Shown one piece after another: positions 33,512 to 42,109 of a DNA stretch of 64,000 nt. Source of the stretch: Flavobacterium frigidimaris. GTDB lineage: Bacteria; Bacteroidota; Bacteroidia; Flavobacteriales; Flavobacteriaceae. The notes below the pieces were generated by a model. It was not told the origin of the DNA and ran no database searches. It worked only from the letters and a program-made list of their open reading frames with translations. How positions within the stretch are numbered: the stretch's first letter is position 1; each line of letters starts with the position of its first letter. The stretch lies in assembly GCA_900129595.1 (NCBI GenBank), contig FQWG01000010.1:124001-188000 (forward strand), written 5' to 3'. The position numbers and the translations under genes were made by a program.

Positions 33512-34627
33512 TTATTTTTTCTCTCCTTCATTGATCAATCCCTGATTCCAGATTTTAATTTTATCCGAAGCTGCAAGTCCGCTTTTAACCTGAACATAAA
33601 TTCCGTCGCTAACTCCTAAAACTAAATCTCTTCTTTGAAATTTTTGCGAAGCAGTTTCAATTTCAACATACGGTTTTTGAGTTTTTTTGTCAAATTGAAC
33701 TAATGATTCTTTTATAGCCAAAACTTTATCCGCTTTCTCTAAAATGATTGAAGCGTTTGCACTAAGGCCTGCTCTGATAAAAGTTGCATCCCTGTTTTCT
33801 AATCTCGCTTTTATTTCAAACTGAATAGCACCATTTTCTACCACTCCTTTGGGAGCAATATCAGTCAAAACAGCTTCGAATTTTTTGTTTTCGATTGCTC
33901 CAACTGTAATTTCAATAGGCATTTTTTCTTTGATTTTACCTACTTCAGATTCATCAATTTTTCCAATAAAAATCATTCTTCCAACATCTGCAACACTAGC
34001 AATTGTAGTTCCTTCATTAAAATTATTACTTTCAATAACCTGATTTCCTACTTTTACCGGAACTGCTAAAACCATTCCTGTTACTGTTGAACGAATTAAG
34101 GTATTGGCATAACTTCCAAGTGAAGTCGTTGTACCTGTTTTTACGATATCTAAACTTTGTTTCGCTGCCAGATAGTTTTGTTTTGCTTGTGTATATGATA
34201 ATTGCGCTGCATCAAAATCATTTGCTGAAATTACATCTTTCTCAAACAAGGTTTTTTGTCTTTTGTAGATTTTTTCCTGATTGTCTAAGGCAATTTTTGC
34301 CGTTTGTACCTGATTTTGGGTACTGCTTACATTAGACACATTCGCTACAACTCTAATTTTGGCAATCATATCACCAGCTTTGATTTTCTCTCCCGCTTTG
34401 ATATACACTTCTTCGATAATACCTGAGATATTTGGTTTGATGAGAACTTCTTCATCAGGCTGAATGTTACCGGTGGCAATTGCCGTTTTCACAATCGTTT
34501 TAACCTCTGCTTTTTCAGTTTGAAAAACAATTGGAGATTGTTGATTTTTAGCATACAGATAATATAGTGCGCCAAAGAAAACTATAGCAATTAAGATTAA
34601 AATGGTAACGGTTACTCCTTTTTTCAT
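33512..34627 (-). CDS. Second periplasmic adaptor (HlyD/MacA-like)
   Basis: A 371-residue membrane-fusion protein with an N-terminal anchor (about 5-25). The lipoyl halves are 'GIIEEVYIKAGEKIKAGDMIAKI' and 'GMVLAVPVKVGNQVIESNN', with a coiled coil in between. It is only distantly similar to the adaptor at 30747, so this operon encodes two different adaptors, one on each side of the TolC-like gene. It lies 39 bp after the first permease gene. Confidence 0.92.
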   Translation of the reverse strand: MKKGVTVTILILIAIVFFGALYYLYAKNQQSPIVFQTEKAEVKTIVKTAIATGNIQPDEEVLIKPNISGIIEEVYIKAGEKIKAGDMIAKIRVVANVSNVSSTQNQVQTAKIALDNQEKIYKRQKTLFEKDVISANDFDAAQLSYTQAKQNYLAAKQSLDIVKTGTTTSLGSYANTLIRSTVTGMVLAVPVKVGNQVIESNNFNEGTTIASVADVGRMIFIGKIDESEVGKIKEKMPIEITVGAIENKKFEAVLTDIAPKGVVENGAIQFEIKARLENRDATFIRAGLSANASIILEKADKVLAIKESLVQFDKKTQKPYVEIETASQKFQRRDLVLGVSDGIYVQVKSGLAASDKIKIWNQGLINEGEKK

Positions 34628-34666
34628 TTTGTTTTTGGTTTAATCGATTATATTTTGATTGATAAT

Positions 34667-35935
34667 TTATTCTGTTCGTAAAGCGTCTACGGGCTTTACA
34701 CTAATTGCGGTCTGTGCCGGAATAAATCCTGCCAGCAAACCCGATCCTATTAATATTAATAATGCAACAAATACTACTCTTAAATCTACGCTTGGGTTAG
34801 CAAACATAGTATTGTTTCCTGCTGGCATTGAATCTAAGAACATATTCAGGACGGCAACAACTCCGGTTGCCACAGCAACACCAAACATTCCTGAGATAAT
34901 AGTCAAAAATATAGATTCAGATAAAATCTGACCCCGAATCGCGCCCGGTGTAGCACCTAAAGCCCTACGGATTCCGATTTCTTTAGTACGTTCCTTAACT
35001 ACAATGAGCATAATATTGGAGATTCCGATTACTCCGGAGATCAGCACTAAAGATCCTACAAAATAAGCAATGAAATTTAAGATATCAAACAAACTTTGCA
35101 CTTTTCCAAATTGTTCATACATATCGAAATTTCCAATAGCACGATCGTCCTTTGGATGTATGTAATGAAGCACCTTCATCTGATCTAAAATTTTTGGTTT
35201 CAGATCGGTAATCGAAACTTCATCTCTGGCTGTAAGAGCCATCCAGCCTACTTTATCGCCATAATTAAAAGCTTGCTGAAAGGTTGTAAAGGGTACAAAT
35301 ATATTCTTTTGCTCTTCCTCTGCATTCCCACCGGTTTGCTTAGAATTATAAATTCCCACAACCATAAAATTGATTCCGTTGATTTTTACATAGGTACCAA
35401 CAGCTTCTTCTTCTTTTCCGTAAAGTTCACTAATAACTCCTTTTCCAATCACCGCGACTTTTCGTCTTTCCAGAATATCCTGTTGATTTACAAAACGTCC
35501 TTTTATGATATCCATTGGCTGTTGCTTGATGAGTTCAGGATAATCTCCGTAAACCGCAAAAGCAGATGTTTTAGTACCACGTACCACGTTATTTGTCCCG
35601 TTGTTAGAATTTCCCAATTGATTTCTTGGCGAAACGTATAACAAATCCGGAAAAGCAGCTTTTAAGGCGGCGACATCACTATTTCTAAAATCAAAACGGC
35701 GTGTTTTAGGCAATCCTTTATATGCTTTTGAAGTCGTTTGACTCCACATAAACATCGTATTAGTTGCTATTCCGTCAAAATCTTTTTTTACTCCATTTTC
35801 AAGTCCCTTTCCTACTGCAAGTAATATTACCAGAATAAAAATTCCCCAAAACACTCCAAATGCAGTTAGGACCGTTCTGAAAACATTGGCTGTTAAAGCC
35901 TCTAAAATCTCGTCCCAATTATCTTTCTTAAACAT
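34667..35935 (-). CDS. MacB-like ABC transporter permease (FtsX family)
   Basis: A 422-residue permease. TM1 is near residues 20-42 ('VFRTVLTAFGVFWGIFILVILLAVG'). A large periplasmic MacB_PCD domain (about 50-285) follows, then three C-terminal membrane segments in 'IAYFVGSLVLISGVIGISNIMLIVVKERTKEIGIRRALGATP'-type FtsX context. It has no ATPase domain and uses the protein from 37175. It lies 2 bp after the paralogous permease gene, and the two probably form a heterodimer. Confidence 0.94.
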   Translation of the reverse strand: MFKKDNWDEILEALTANVFRTVLTAFGVFWGIFILVILLAVGKGLENGVKKDFDGIATNTMFMWSQTTSKAYKGLPKTRRFDFRNSDVAALKAAFPDLLYVSPRNQLGNSNNGTNNVVRGTKTSAFAVYGDYPELIKQQPMDIIKGRFVNQQDILERRKVAVIGKGVISELYGKEEEAVGTYVKINGINFMVVGIYNSKQTGGNAEEEQKNIFVPFTTFQQAFNYGDKVGWMALTARDEVSITDLKPKILDQMKVLHYIHPKDDRAIGNFDMYEQFGKVQSLFDILNFIAYFVGSLVLISGVIGISNIMLIVVKERTKEIGIRRALGATPGAIRGQILSESIFLTIISGMFGVAVATGVVAVLNMFLDSMPAGNNTMFANPSVDLRVVFVALLILIGSGLLAGFIPAQTAISVKPVDALRTE

Positions 35936-35937
35936 AA

Positions 35938-37182
35938 TTATTCGTCTCTAAGTGCTACAATAGGTTTTATTTTGGCCGCTCTGTATGCCGGAAAAAATCC
36001 AGCCAATGCACCTGCAAAGACAAGCAATGCCAATGTGGTTAATGCGACACCGAAATCCACTGAAGGATTTCGGAAATATTCACTTTGAATCATTGGACCT
36101 ACAAATTCTAATAATAATAAACTCGCCAACAATCCCACAAAACCAGCAATAGTAGTAATAAAAATAGATTCGTGAAGTATCATCGAAATAATAGAAATCG
36201 GGGATGCTCCCAAAGCTTTTCTGATCCCGATTTCTTTGGTTCTTTCCTTTACTATAATAAGCATGATATTACTTACTCCCACAACTCCGGCAATGATCGT
36301 ACAAATACCAACCCACCAGAAAAACAATCTGATATAAAGATTCAGATCATAAAACTTTTTTCCTTCTTCTACAGAATTATAAACACCAACTCCACTATCA
36401 TCAGTGGGAGCCACTGTGTTTCTACTCTTCAACAAGTCCTTTAAATCCTGAGTAAATTTTTGGGATCGTGCTAATGCTTCATCATAGTTCTCTGTCTTTT
36501 TTAAGGTAAAAAACAAATTACTAATTTTATCTCCTACCCCAAAGGCTCTTTGCACAGTGGTCTTGGGCAGATAAGCTCTGGCTTCTTCTCTTTCTCCTCC
36601 CGGATCTGTAAAAACGCCTACTACTTTGAAATTGACATTATTAATTAAAATTTCCTTGCCTAAAGGATCAGCGTCTTTAAACAAATCTGTTTTCACTTTC
36701 ATTCCAATAGCAGCTACTTTCTCATTATTAGCAATATCACTACTATTTACAAATCGCCCCTGAACAATAGTAATATTTTCTACACCTGCAAAATCAGGGT
36801 CAACTCCTTTGAACTGATAACTTCCTGATTCTTTACCATAAGAAAAAGCGCCTCCCCAAAAGTTATAGCTCGCAGCTCTCAAGTCTAATTTATCTTCAAA
36901 TTTCTGTACAGATTCTTTATAATCACCATCCCTGAACTGAACTTGTCTACCCGGATTTAATCCTTTGTATGCTTTTGTTGTAGTACCGGACCAAACTATA
37001 ATAATTCCGACAGCATCCTGCTCGAATTGTTTTTGAATTCCGTTTTGAAGTCCCTGACCGGCACCAAGCAAAATCACCAAAATAAAAATACCCGAAGCTA
37101 CAGAAACTCCGGTAAGAAATGTTCTTAACCTGTTTTTCGAGATTGCCTCAAATATTTCCTGCCAACGCTCAATATTAAACAT
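35938..37182 (-). CDS. MacB-like ABC transporter permease (FtsX family)
   Basis: A 414-residue permease of the same layout as its neighbour: TM1 'RLRTFLTGVSVASGIFILVILLG', a MacB periplasmic domain, and an FtsX core with 'IMLIIVKERTKEIGIRKALGASP'. It overlaps the ATPase gene by 8 bp, so translation is coupled. The pair of single permeases takes the place of the MacB homodimer. Confidence 0.94.
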   Translation of the reverse strand: MFNIERWQEIFEAISKNRLRTFLTGVSVASGIFILVILLGAGQGLQNGIQKQFEQDAVGIIIVWSGTTTKAYKGLNPGRQVQFRDGDYKESVQKFEDKLDLRAASYNFWGGAFSYGKESGSYQFKGVDPDFAGVENITIVQGRFVNSSDIANNEKVAAIGMKVKTDLFKDADPLGKEILINNVNFKVVGVFTDPGGEREEARAYLPKTTVQRAFGVGDKISNLFFTLKKTENYDEALARSQKFTQDLKDLLKSRNTVAPTDDSGVGVYNSVEEGKKFYDLNLYIRLFFWWVGICTIIAGVVGVSNIMLIIVKERTKEIGIRKALGASPISIISMILHESIFITTIAGFVGLLASLLLLEFVGPMIQSEYFRNPSVDFGVALTTLALLVFAGALAGFFPAYRAAKIKPIVALRDE

Positions 37183-37876
37183 AAGATGAAGCTCTAACTT
37201 GTTCTACCATTTTATCATCGATAATCAATCCGTCTTTCAGGACCACATTTCTTTTGCACATTGCTGCGATATCCGGTTCGTGCGTCACAATTAGAATAGT
37301 TTTGCCCTCATCGTTTATTCCCTGAATAAGTTCCATAACCTCATACGAAGTTTTGGTATCCAAAGCTCCTGTTGGCTCATCTGCCAATAAAACTTTTGGG
37401 TTCGAAGCTAAAGCCCTTGCAATTGCAACACGCTGTTTTTGCCCTCCGGAAAGTTCATTAGGTAAATGATGAGAATGCGTTCCAAGACCTACTTTCTCTA
37501 AGTATTTCATGGCAATATCATAACGTTCTTTTCGTTTTATGCCCTGATAATACAAAGGCATGGCAACATTATCAAGAGCGGTTTTATAATTTATTAAGTT
37601 GAAAGACTGAAATACAAATCCCAAAAATTTATTGCGATATCTTGAAGCTATCGTTTCGTTTAGATTTTTAATTGGTGTTTTATCTAAAATATAACTACCG
37701 GAATCTGCTTCATCGAGAATTCCTAAAATATTCAAAAGCGTTGACTTCCCTGATCCTGACGATCCCATAATCGCAACTAATTCACCTTCTTCGATATTAA
37801 AATTAATTCCTTTTAACACATGTAACTGTGAATTCCCCATTTTATAGGACTTATGTAAATCTTTGATTTCGATCAT
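37175..37876 (-). CDS. ABC transporter ATP-binding protein (MacB/LolD type)
   Basis: A 233-residue ATPase with Walker A GSSGSGKST (38-46), a Q-loop in 'FVFQSFNLI', signature LSGGQKQR (142-149), Walker B 'VLLADEPTGALD' (162-173) and switch histidine in 'ILIVTHEPD'. It drives the two permeases. It is the first gene of the operon, and none of the usual -7 elements is obvious in the 175-bp divergent gap with the DUF4403 gene. Confidence 0.96.
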   Translation of the reverse strand: MIEIKDLHKSYKMGNSQLHVLKGINFNIEEGELVAIMGSSGSGKSTLLNILGILDEADSGSYILDKTPIKNLNETIASRYRNKFLGFVFQSFNLINYKTALDNVAMPLYYQGIKRKERYDIAMKYLEKVGLGTHSHHLPNELSGGQKQRVAIARALASNPKVLLADEPTGALDTKTSYEVMELIQGINDEGKTILIVTHEPDIAAMCKRNVVLKDGLIIDDKMVEQVRASSYV

Positions 37877-38051
37877 GGTATTGTTAAATTTTAAAACAAT
37901 AATAACATTTTTATTAAGTAAATTATGATAAGAAAACGTTAATAATTTCGTTTAGTTATTACAATAAGACTCGTTTCCTTATCAAATGTTACACTTTTTT
38001 AAGATAATATAATTGTTTTCTTAATTTTACAGCACTAAAACAATCTTAACA

Positions 38052-39458
38052 ATGAAGTTTTTTTCAATTATCTCTTTATTTACGGTACTTACAGCAGTAA
38101 CCAGTTGTTCTACATCACAAAAATTAGAAACCTTAAAACCGGAACCGGACGATGCAAGTCCATTAGTCTACGAAGCAAATCCTTCATTTATCAACTTACC
38201 CATAACGGTAAAACTTAGCGATATCGAATACCAGACTAATTCTTTATTGAATGGTTTGATTTATGAGGATAATAACATTGAGGATGATGACATCGAAATG
38301 AAAATCTGGAAACAGGCGCCTATAAAAATTCAAAATGACCCAGCCAGTCCGGATAAAAAAATAAAAACAATTTTACCATTAAAAGCAACAATCAAATATC
38401 GAATTGGTACCAAACAATTGGGTGTTGAACTTTATAATGTAAGAGAGTTTAACCTGAACGGTGTAATTACGCTATCAAGTGAAATAGCACTAACAAACTG
38501 GAAATTAAACACTAAAACCGCTTTTAAGTCATTAGACTGGAGTGAAAGCCCAACTATGCTTGTTCTTGGAAAAAATCTACCAATAACTTATCTTGTAAAT
38601 CCGGCGATTTCTATTTTTAAATCTAAAATTGAAAAAAAAATAGATGAAGCGATCGAGAAATCTATGGATTTTAAACCGAATGTTTTATCCGCTTTAGAAA
38701 AAATCTGTACGCCTTTCCAGATGAGTGATACATATGAAAGCTGGTTAAGAATTGTACCTGTTGAAATTTATTCTACAAATGCGAAGCTTAAAAACGATTT
38801 GTTTTTATTGGATATGGGGATGAAATGCAATATGGAAACGATCATAGGCAAACAACCGGAATCTAAATTTAATGCCAGCAAAATTGTATTGAAACCTGTC
38901 ACGAAAATTCCAAATCAGATTTCAGCTAATATTGCAGCAATCTCAACTTATATGGAGGCTTCGAAAATTATGACCAAAAATTTTGCCGGACAGGAATTTG
39001 GATCAGGAAGTAAAAAAGTAACAGTAAAAAACGTATCGATCTGGCATAAAAACGGCAAAATGGTAATTGCACTTGACGTTTTGGGATCTATCAACGGAAC
39101 ACTTTATCTGAACGGTTTTCCGCAATACAATCCTCAGACGAAAGAAATTTATTTTGAAAAACTGGATTATGTTCTAGATACAAAAAGCAAATTAATGAGA
39201 ACTGCAAGCTGGCTTGGCCAAGGTTACATCTTAAGAAAAATGGAAGAAAGCTGTCGTTACTCAATACAAGCCAATTTAGAGGAAGGCAAAAAAAGTATGG
39301 CTGCTTATCTTAAAAACTATTCTCCAATGCCCGGTGTTTTTGTTAATGGAAAAATGGAAGACATTCAGTTTGATAAAATTCAATTGACCAATCAGGCGAT
39401 TATCGCCTTTATAAAAATAAACGGAACTGTGAATGTTTCTGTTGACGGATTGAAATAG
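38052..39458 (+). CDS. DUF4403-family lipoprotein
   Basis: A 468-residue protein. 'LTAVTSCSTSQK' is a lipobox with C19. DUF4403 features include 'INLPITVKLSDIEYQTNSLLNGLIYED' and 'FKSLDWSESPTMLVLGKNLPITYLVNPAISIFKSKIEKKIDEAI', with two BPI/TULIP-like halves suggested by the repeated architecture. A lipid-binding role is speculative. It is a single gene divergent from the efflux operon and converges on the cox accessory operon at a shared terminator. Confidence 0.9.
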   Translation: MKFFSIISLFTVLTAVTSCSTSQKLETLKPEPDDASPLVYEANPSFINLPITVKLSDIEYQTNSLLNGLIYEDNNIEDDDIEMKIWKQAPIKIQNDPASPDKKIKTILPLKATIKYRIGTKQLGVELYNVREFNLNGVITLSSEIALTNWKLNTKTAFKSLDWSESPTMLVLGKNLPITYLVNPAISIFKSKIEKKIDEAIEKSMDFKPNVLSALEKICTPFQMSDTYESWLRIVPVEIYSTNAKLKNDLFLLDMGMKCNMETIIGKQPESKFNASKIVLKPVTKIPNQISANIAAISTYMEASKIMTKNFAGQEFGSGSKKVTVKNVSIWHKNGKMVIALDVLGSINGTLYLNGFPQYNPQTKEIYFEKLDYVLDTKSKLMRTASWLGQGYILRKMEESCRYSIQANLEEGKKSMAAYLKNYSPMPGVFVNGKMEDIQFDKIQLTNQAIIAFIKINGTVNVSVDGLK

Positions 39459-39467
39459 AACAAAAAA

Positions 39468-39500
39468 AAAAAAGCAGAATAAAATTATTCTGCTTTTTTC
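39468..39500. terminator. Two-way terminator between the DUF4403 gene and the cox accessory operon
   Basis: AGCAGAATAA (39473-39482) pairs with TTATTCTGCT (39485-39494), with A-runs before and T-runs after. It serves both converging units and overlaps the last codons and stop of the minus-strand gene that ends at 39485. Confidence 0.9.
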
Positions 39501-39784
39501 TTTTTTGACTGATACATTCTATAAATCAAATATCCTATCACGGCAACAAGCAAATAAGGAATTACCATCAAATAAACGATTCCATTATTTACTGCTTCTG
39601 CTTTTTTTACATTCGAATCTCCTCCAAGCGCCGCACGACACATGGCACACTGAGCGTTTGCACTCAGAGAAAAGAAAATAGAGAAAACAACATAGAAGCA
39701 TTTCGTTGAGAAAAAATTCACAAGTCCACTTCCATTTGCATTTCTATTTTCTTTATTCTTTATTCTATTTTCCATTTTAAACAT
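39485..39784 (-). CDS. Small membrane protein with exported CxxC motif
   Basis: A 99-residue protein. The first hydrophobic segment ends 'FFSLSANAQ', a signal-peptide-like site, immediately followed by 'CAMCRAALGG', giving a CxxC (with a further basic 'RAAL') at the start of the mature part. A second membrane segment, 'IVYLMVIPYLLVAVIGYLIYRMY', ends in a Lys-rich tail. It overlaps the DUF420 gene by 8 bp (an ATG at 39775 would avoid this). Its place at the end of a cytochrome oxidase accessory operon suggests a copper or thiol role, but it is unproven and not a family I recognise. Confidence 0.75.
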   Translation of the reverse strand: MFKMENRIKNKENRNANGSGLVNFFSTKCFYVVFSIFFSLSANAQCAMCRAALGGDSNVKKAEAVNNGIVYLMVIPYLLVAVIGYLIYRMYQSKKKKAE

Positions 39785-40316
39785 AATAAGGAGAAATCAT
39801 TAAGTACACTACAACACCTGTAACCGCGACATACAACCAAAGCGGAAAAGTTATTTTAGCAATTTTTTTATGTCTGTCAAAACGTTTTGCAAGTGCTCTT
39901 ACATATGTTATTAGTACCAATGGGATAATAGCAATAGACAATAAAATATGAGTTACTAAAATGAAGAAATAAACATATCGTATTACGCCTTCTCCACCAA
40001 ATTTAGTAGAATCTGCAGTCATATGATACGCCACATACATTACTAAGAACGCAACTGACAATGCAATAGCAAAAGTCATTAAACGCTCGTGAAGCTTTAG
40101 TTTCCCGTTTTTAACAGCAATTACAGCCCCAACTAAAACTATAGCGGTAATACCATTTGTTGTAGCATAAATTGGCGGCAAGAACGAAAGCGGCTCTACA
40201 TTAATCCCAAAATCTTTTAATTTAATTCCGAATAAGATTGCTACAACCACCGGAATTATAATTGAAACTGCAACAATAAGTTTGCTGTATTTTTTTTCTA
40301 ATGAATGATCTTCCAT
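39777..40316 (-). CDS. DUF420 (CtaM-like) membrane protein
   Basis: A 179-residue protein with five predicted membrane segments. DUF420 residues include histidines in 'KLHERLMTFAIALSV', 'YVAYHMTAD' and 'ILVTHILLSIAIIPL', which are possible haem or metal ligands. Family members, including Bacillus and Staphylococcus CtaM, are needed for maturation of haem-copper oxidases. It is 2 bp after the Sco gene in the same operon. Confidence 0.9.
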   Translation of the reverse strand: MEDHSLEKKYSKLIVAVSIIIPVVVAILFGIKLKDFGINVEPLSFLPPIYATTNGITAIVLVGAVIAVKNGKLKLHERLMTFAIALSVAFLVMYVAYHMTADSTKFGGEGVIRYVYFFILVTHILLSIAIIPLVLITYVRALAKRFDRHKKIAKITFPLWLYVAVTGVVVYLMISPYYV

Positions 40317-40318
40317 TT

Positions 40319-41008
40319 CTATTCTGCTAATAATATTTTAATATCTTCCTGAATATCTCTAACTCCTTTTTTGTCCAGTCCGTCATAGTAGATGTTCGGA
40401 TTTCCGAATTCATCTTTTCTACAACGAATATTTCCATCTTTATCAATCAGAGCAAACAAACCTGAATGCTCAAAACCACCGCTTACTTTTTCATTTTCGC
40501 CGGCATAAAGATTAAAACCTTTGTTTGATAAATCCATAATAGTCGCTTTATCACCTGTTAGAAAATTCCAGTTAGACGATTTTACGCCTAATAATTTAGC
40601 GTGATCTTTTAAAACCTGGGGAGTATCATGTTTAGGATCGATCGTAATTGATACAATTCCGAAATTTGGATTACCGAAAAAAGTTTTCTCAATCTCCAGC
40701 ATGCTCAAATTCATCTTGGGGCAAATTGACGGGCATGTTGTAAAGAAGAACTCCAAAACATACACTTTACCTTTATACGTATCATTCGAAACTTTGATAT
40801 TATCCTGATTTGTCAAATCAAATTTAGGAGCCGGACCAATTGTTATTAGTTTTGCATCTGCTTTCGAATCTTTCAATCCTACATTATCCAGACGATTTCC
40901 TTTAACAACTTCACCATTTTTTATTCTGTCTACAATTTTAGGCACTGCATAAATTCCGAAGATTAAAATAATAAACGAAATTCCGATATATGATTTATTT
41001 TTAAACAT
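40319..41008 (-). CDS. SCO-family copper chaperone (SenC/Sco1)
   Basis: A 229-residue membrane-anchored thioredoxin-fold protein with TM at about 6-24. The copper ligands are intact: C92 and C96 in 'TTCPSICPKMN', and H181 in 'GGFEHSGLFALI'. Sco proteins load the CuA or CuB site of cytochrome oxidase. It lies 12 bp after a cysteine-poor paralogue. Confidence 0.95.
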   Translation of the reverse strand: MFKNKSYIGISFIILIFGIYAVPKIVDRIKNGEVVKGNRLDNVGLKDSKADAKLITIGPAPKFDLTNQDNIKVSNDTYKGKVYVLEFFFTTCPSICPKMNLSMLEIEKTFFGNPNFGIVSITIDPKHDTPQVLKDHAKLLGVKSSNWNFLTGDKATIMDLSNKGFNLYAGENEKVSGGFEHSGLFALIDKDGNIRCRKDEFGNPNIYYDGLDKKGVRDIQEDIKILLAE

Positions 41009-41020
41009 AATATATGAAGA

Positions 41021-41662
41021 TTAAAGTTCTTTTGTTGCGTTGTGATTCTTTTTCAGGGCTGCACGATATTCGTATAGAATGATCTTAAAATCATCCAGCA
41101 TTTCGTTGCTCAACTCAGACGGATGAAAAGTATTATATCCTTCCTTGTATTCGTCCTTATCTTTTCTCCCTCTTAAATTTCGCTCTTTATCTACGATGTA
41201 AACATTCGAAGTGCCAAGGTTCTGGTCTAACTTGCCTTTTAAATGCAATTGATCGTAAAATACCTTAATTTCTTCAGGAGAGGCAAAAACAAAATGCCAG
41301 CCTGAAACATCTGTAAAAGCACCCAATGATTCTACAATTTTCTCTGCATCTTTTTCAGTTCCTAAAGGGCACACTACTACAAATTGCAAATCTGTAAAAC
41401 CATTATAACGCTGATAGATTTTCTCGTTTAGATTGAAAAAATTTCCTCTGTTTTTTAAAATCTCACTTCCTGAAAAACCAAGAATTGTAATTTTATTATT
41501 TAAAGTTACTTTTTCTCCTTTAAGGGATTTCCAATCGCCAAGGTCGGCAATTTTAGGAGTGATTGTTGGAAGTTTAGTAAAACTATTTACACCTGAAGCA
41601 AAAAACAAATAAGCTACAATTGGCAAAACAAAAAGTACAAAGAGAACTATATTTTTTTTCAT
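41021..41662 (-). CDS. Sco-like thioredoxin-fold protein lacking the CxxxC motif
   Basis: A 213-residue protein with an N-terminal membrane anchor ('IVLFVLFVLPIVAYLFFAS'). Its C-terminal part, 'VYIVDKERNLRGRKDKDEY...GYN', is clearly related to 'FALIDKDGNIRCRKDEF...YYDG' in the adjacent Sco protein. At the place of the CxxxC it reads 'ILGFSGSEILKN', and the only cysteine is C98. It therefore cannot bind copper in the Sco manner. It may be a structural partner or a redundant paralogue. It is the first gene after the subunit IV terminator. Confidence 0.82.
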   Translation of the reverse strand: MKKNIVLFVLFVLPIVAYLFFASGVNSFTKLPTITPKIADLGDWKSLKGEKVTLNNKITILGFSGSEILKNRGNFFNLNEKIYQRYNGFTDLQFVVVCPLGTEKDAEKIVESLGAFTDVSGWHFVFASPEEIKVFYDQLHLKGKLDQNLGTSNVYIVDKERNLRGRKDKDEYKEGYNTFHPSELSNEMLDDFKIILYEYRAALKKNHNATKEL

Positions 41663-41697
41663 TGTATTAACGGAAATTATTGAGGTACAAAAATAAA

Positions 41698-41718
41698 AAA
41701 AGCTCCGTTAAACGGAGC
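41698..41718 (-). terminator. Terminator after oxidase subunit IV
   Basis: GCTCCGT and ACGGAGC form a tight hairpin (41702-41718). On the minus strand it is followed by TTTTTTTATTTT. It splits the oxidase subunit genes from the Sco/DUF420 maturation genes. Confidence 0.92.
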
Positions 41719-41740
41719 CTCTTTTCGAATTAATATCATG

Positions 41741-42091
41741 TTAAAAATTCCATTTAATAGTAGAATCTTTAAAAACCCCATAAATATAATGTCCTTCTGT
41801 CAACAGAATAAACAATAAATATAAAACTAGGAAAATAACTGGTGAAACAACTGACCATCTAAGACTGCTTTTTTCACCTTCCATGTGCATAAATGCCCAT
41901 ACTATATAATAAGCTTTGAATATTGTCAGGATATAAAATATCCAGTTCAACAAATTCAAACCTATAAAATGAGTAAATTCTAATGATGCTGGTTTTATAA
42001 TACCAAGGATAACTTCTACTGTAGTTACTGCTGATAGCAATCCAAAAACAAACCAGATTCTTTTTGTATTTGATACGTGTTCGTGTGACAT
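41741..42091 (-). CDS. Cytochrome c oxidase subunit IV (prokaryotic COX4 type)
   Basis: A 116-residue protein with three membrane segments: 'IWFVFGLLSAVTTVEVILGII', 'LLNWIFYILTIFKAYYIVWAFMH' and 'VISPVIFLVLYLLFILL'-like. The 'YYIVWAFMHMEGEKSSLR' segment is typical of the COX4_pro family. It is the last structural gene of the oxidase group here, 18 bp after subunit III. Confidence 0.9.
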   Translation of the reverse strand: MSHEHVSNTKRIWFVFGLLSAVTTVEVILGIIKPASLEFTHFIGLNLLNWIFYILTIFKAYYIVWAFMHMEGEKSSLRWSVVSPVIFLVLYLLFILLTEGHYIYGVFKDSTIKWNF

Positions 42092-42109
42092 AATAATTAA
42101 AATCTAAAA

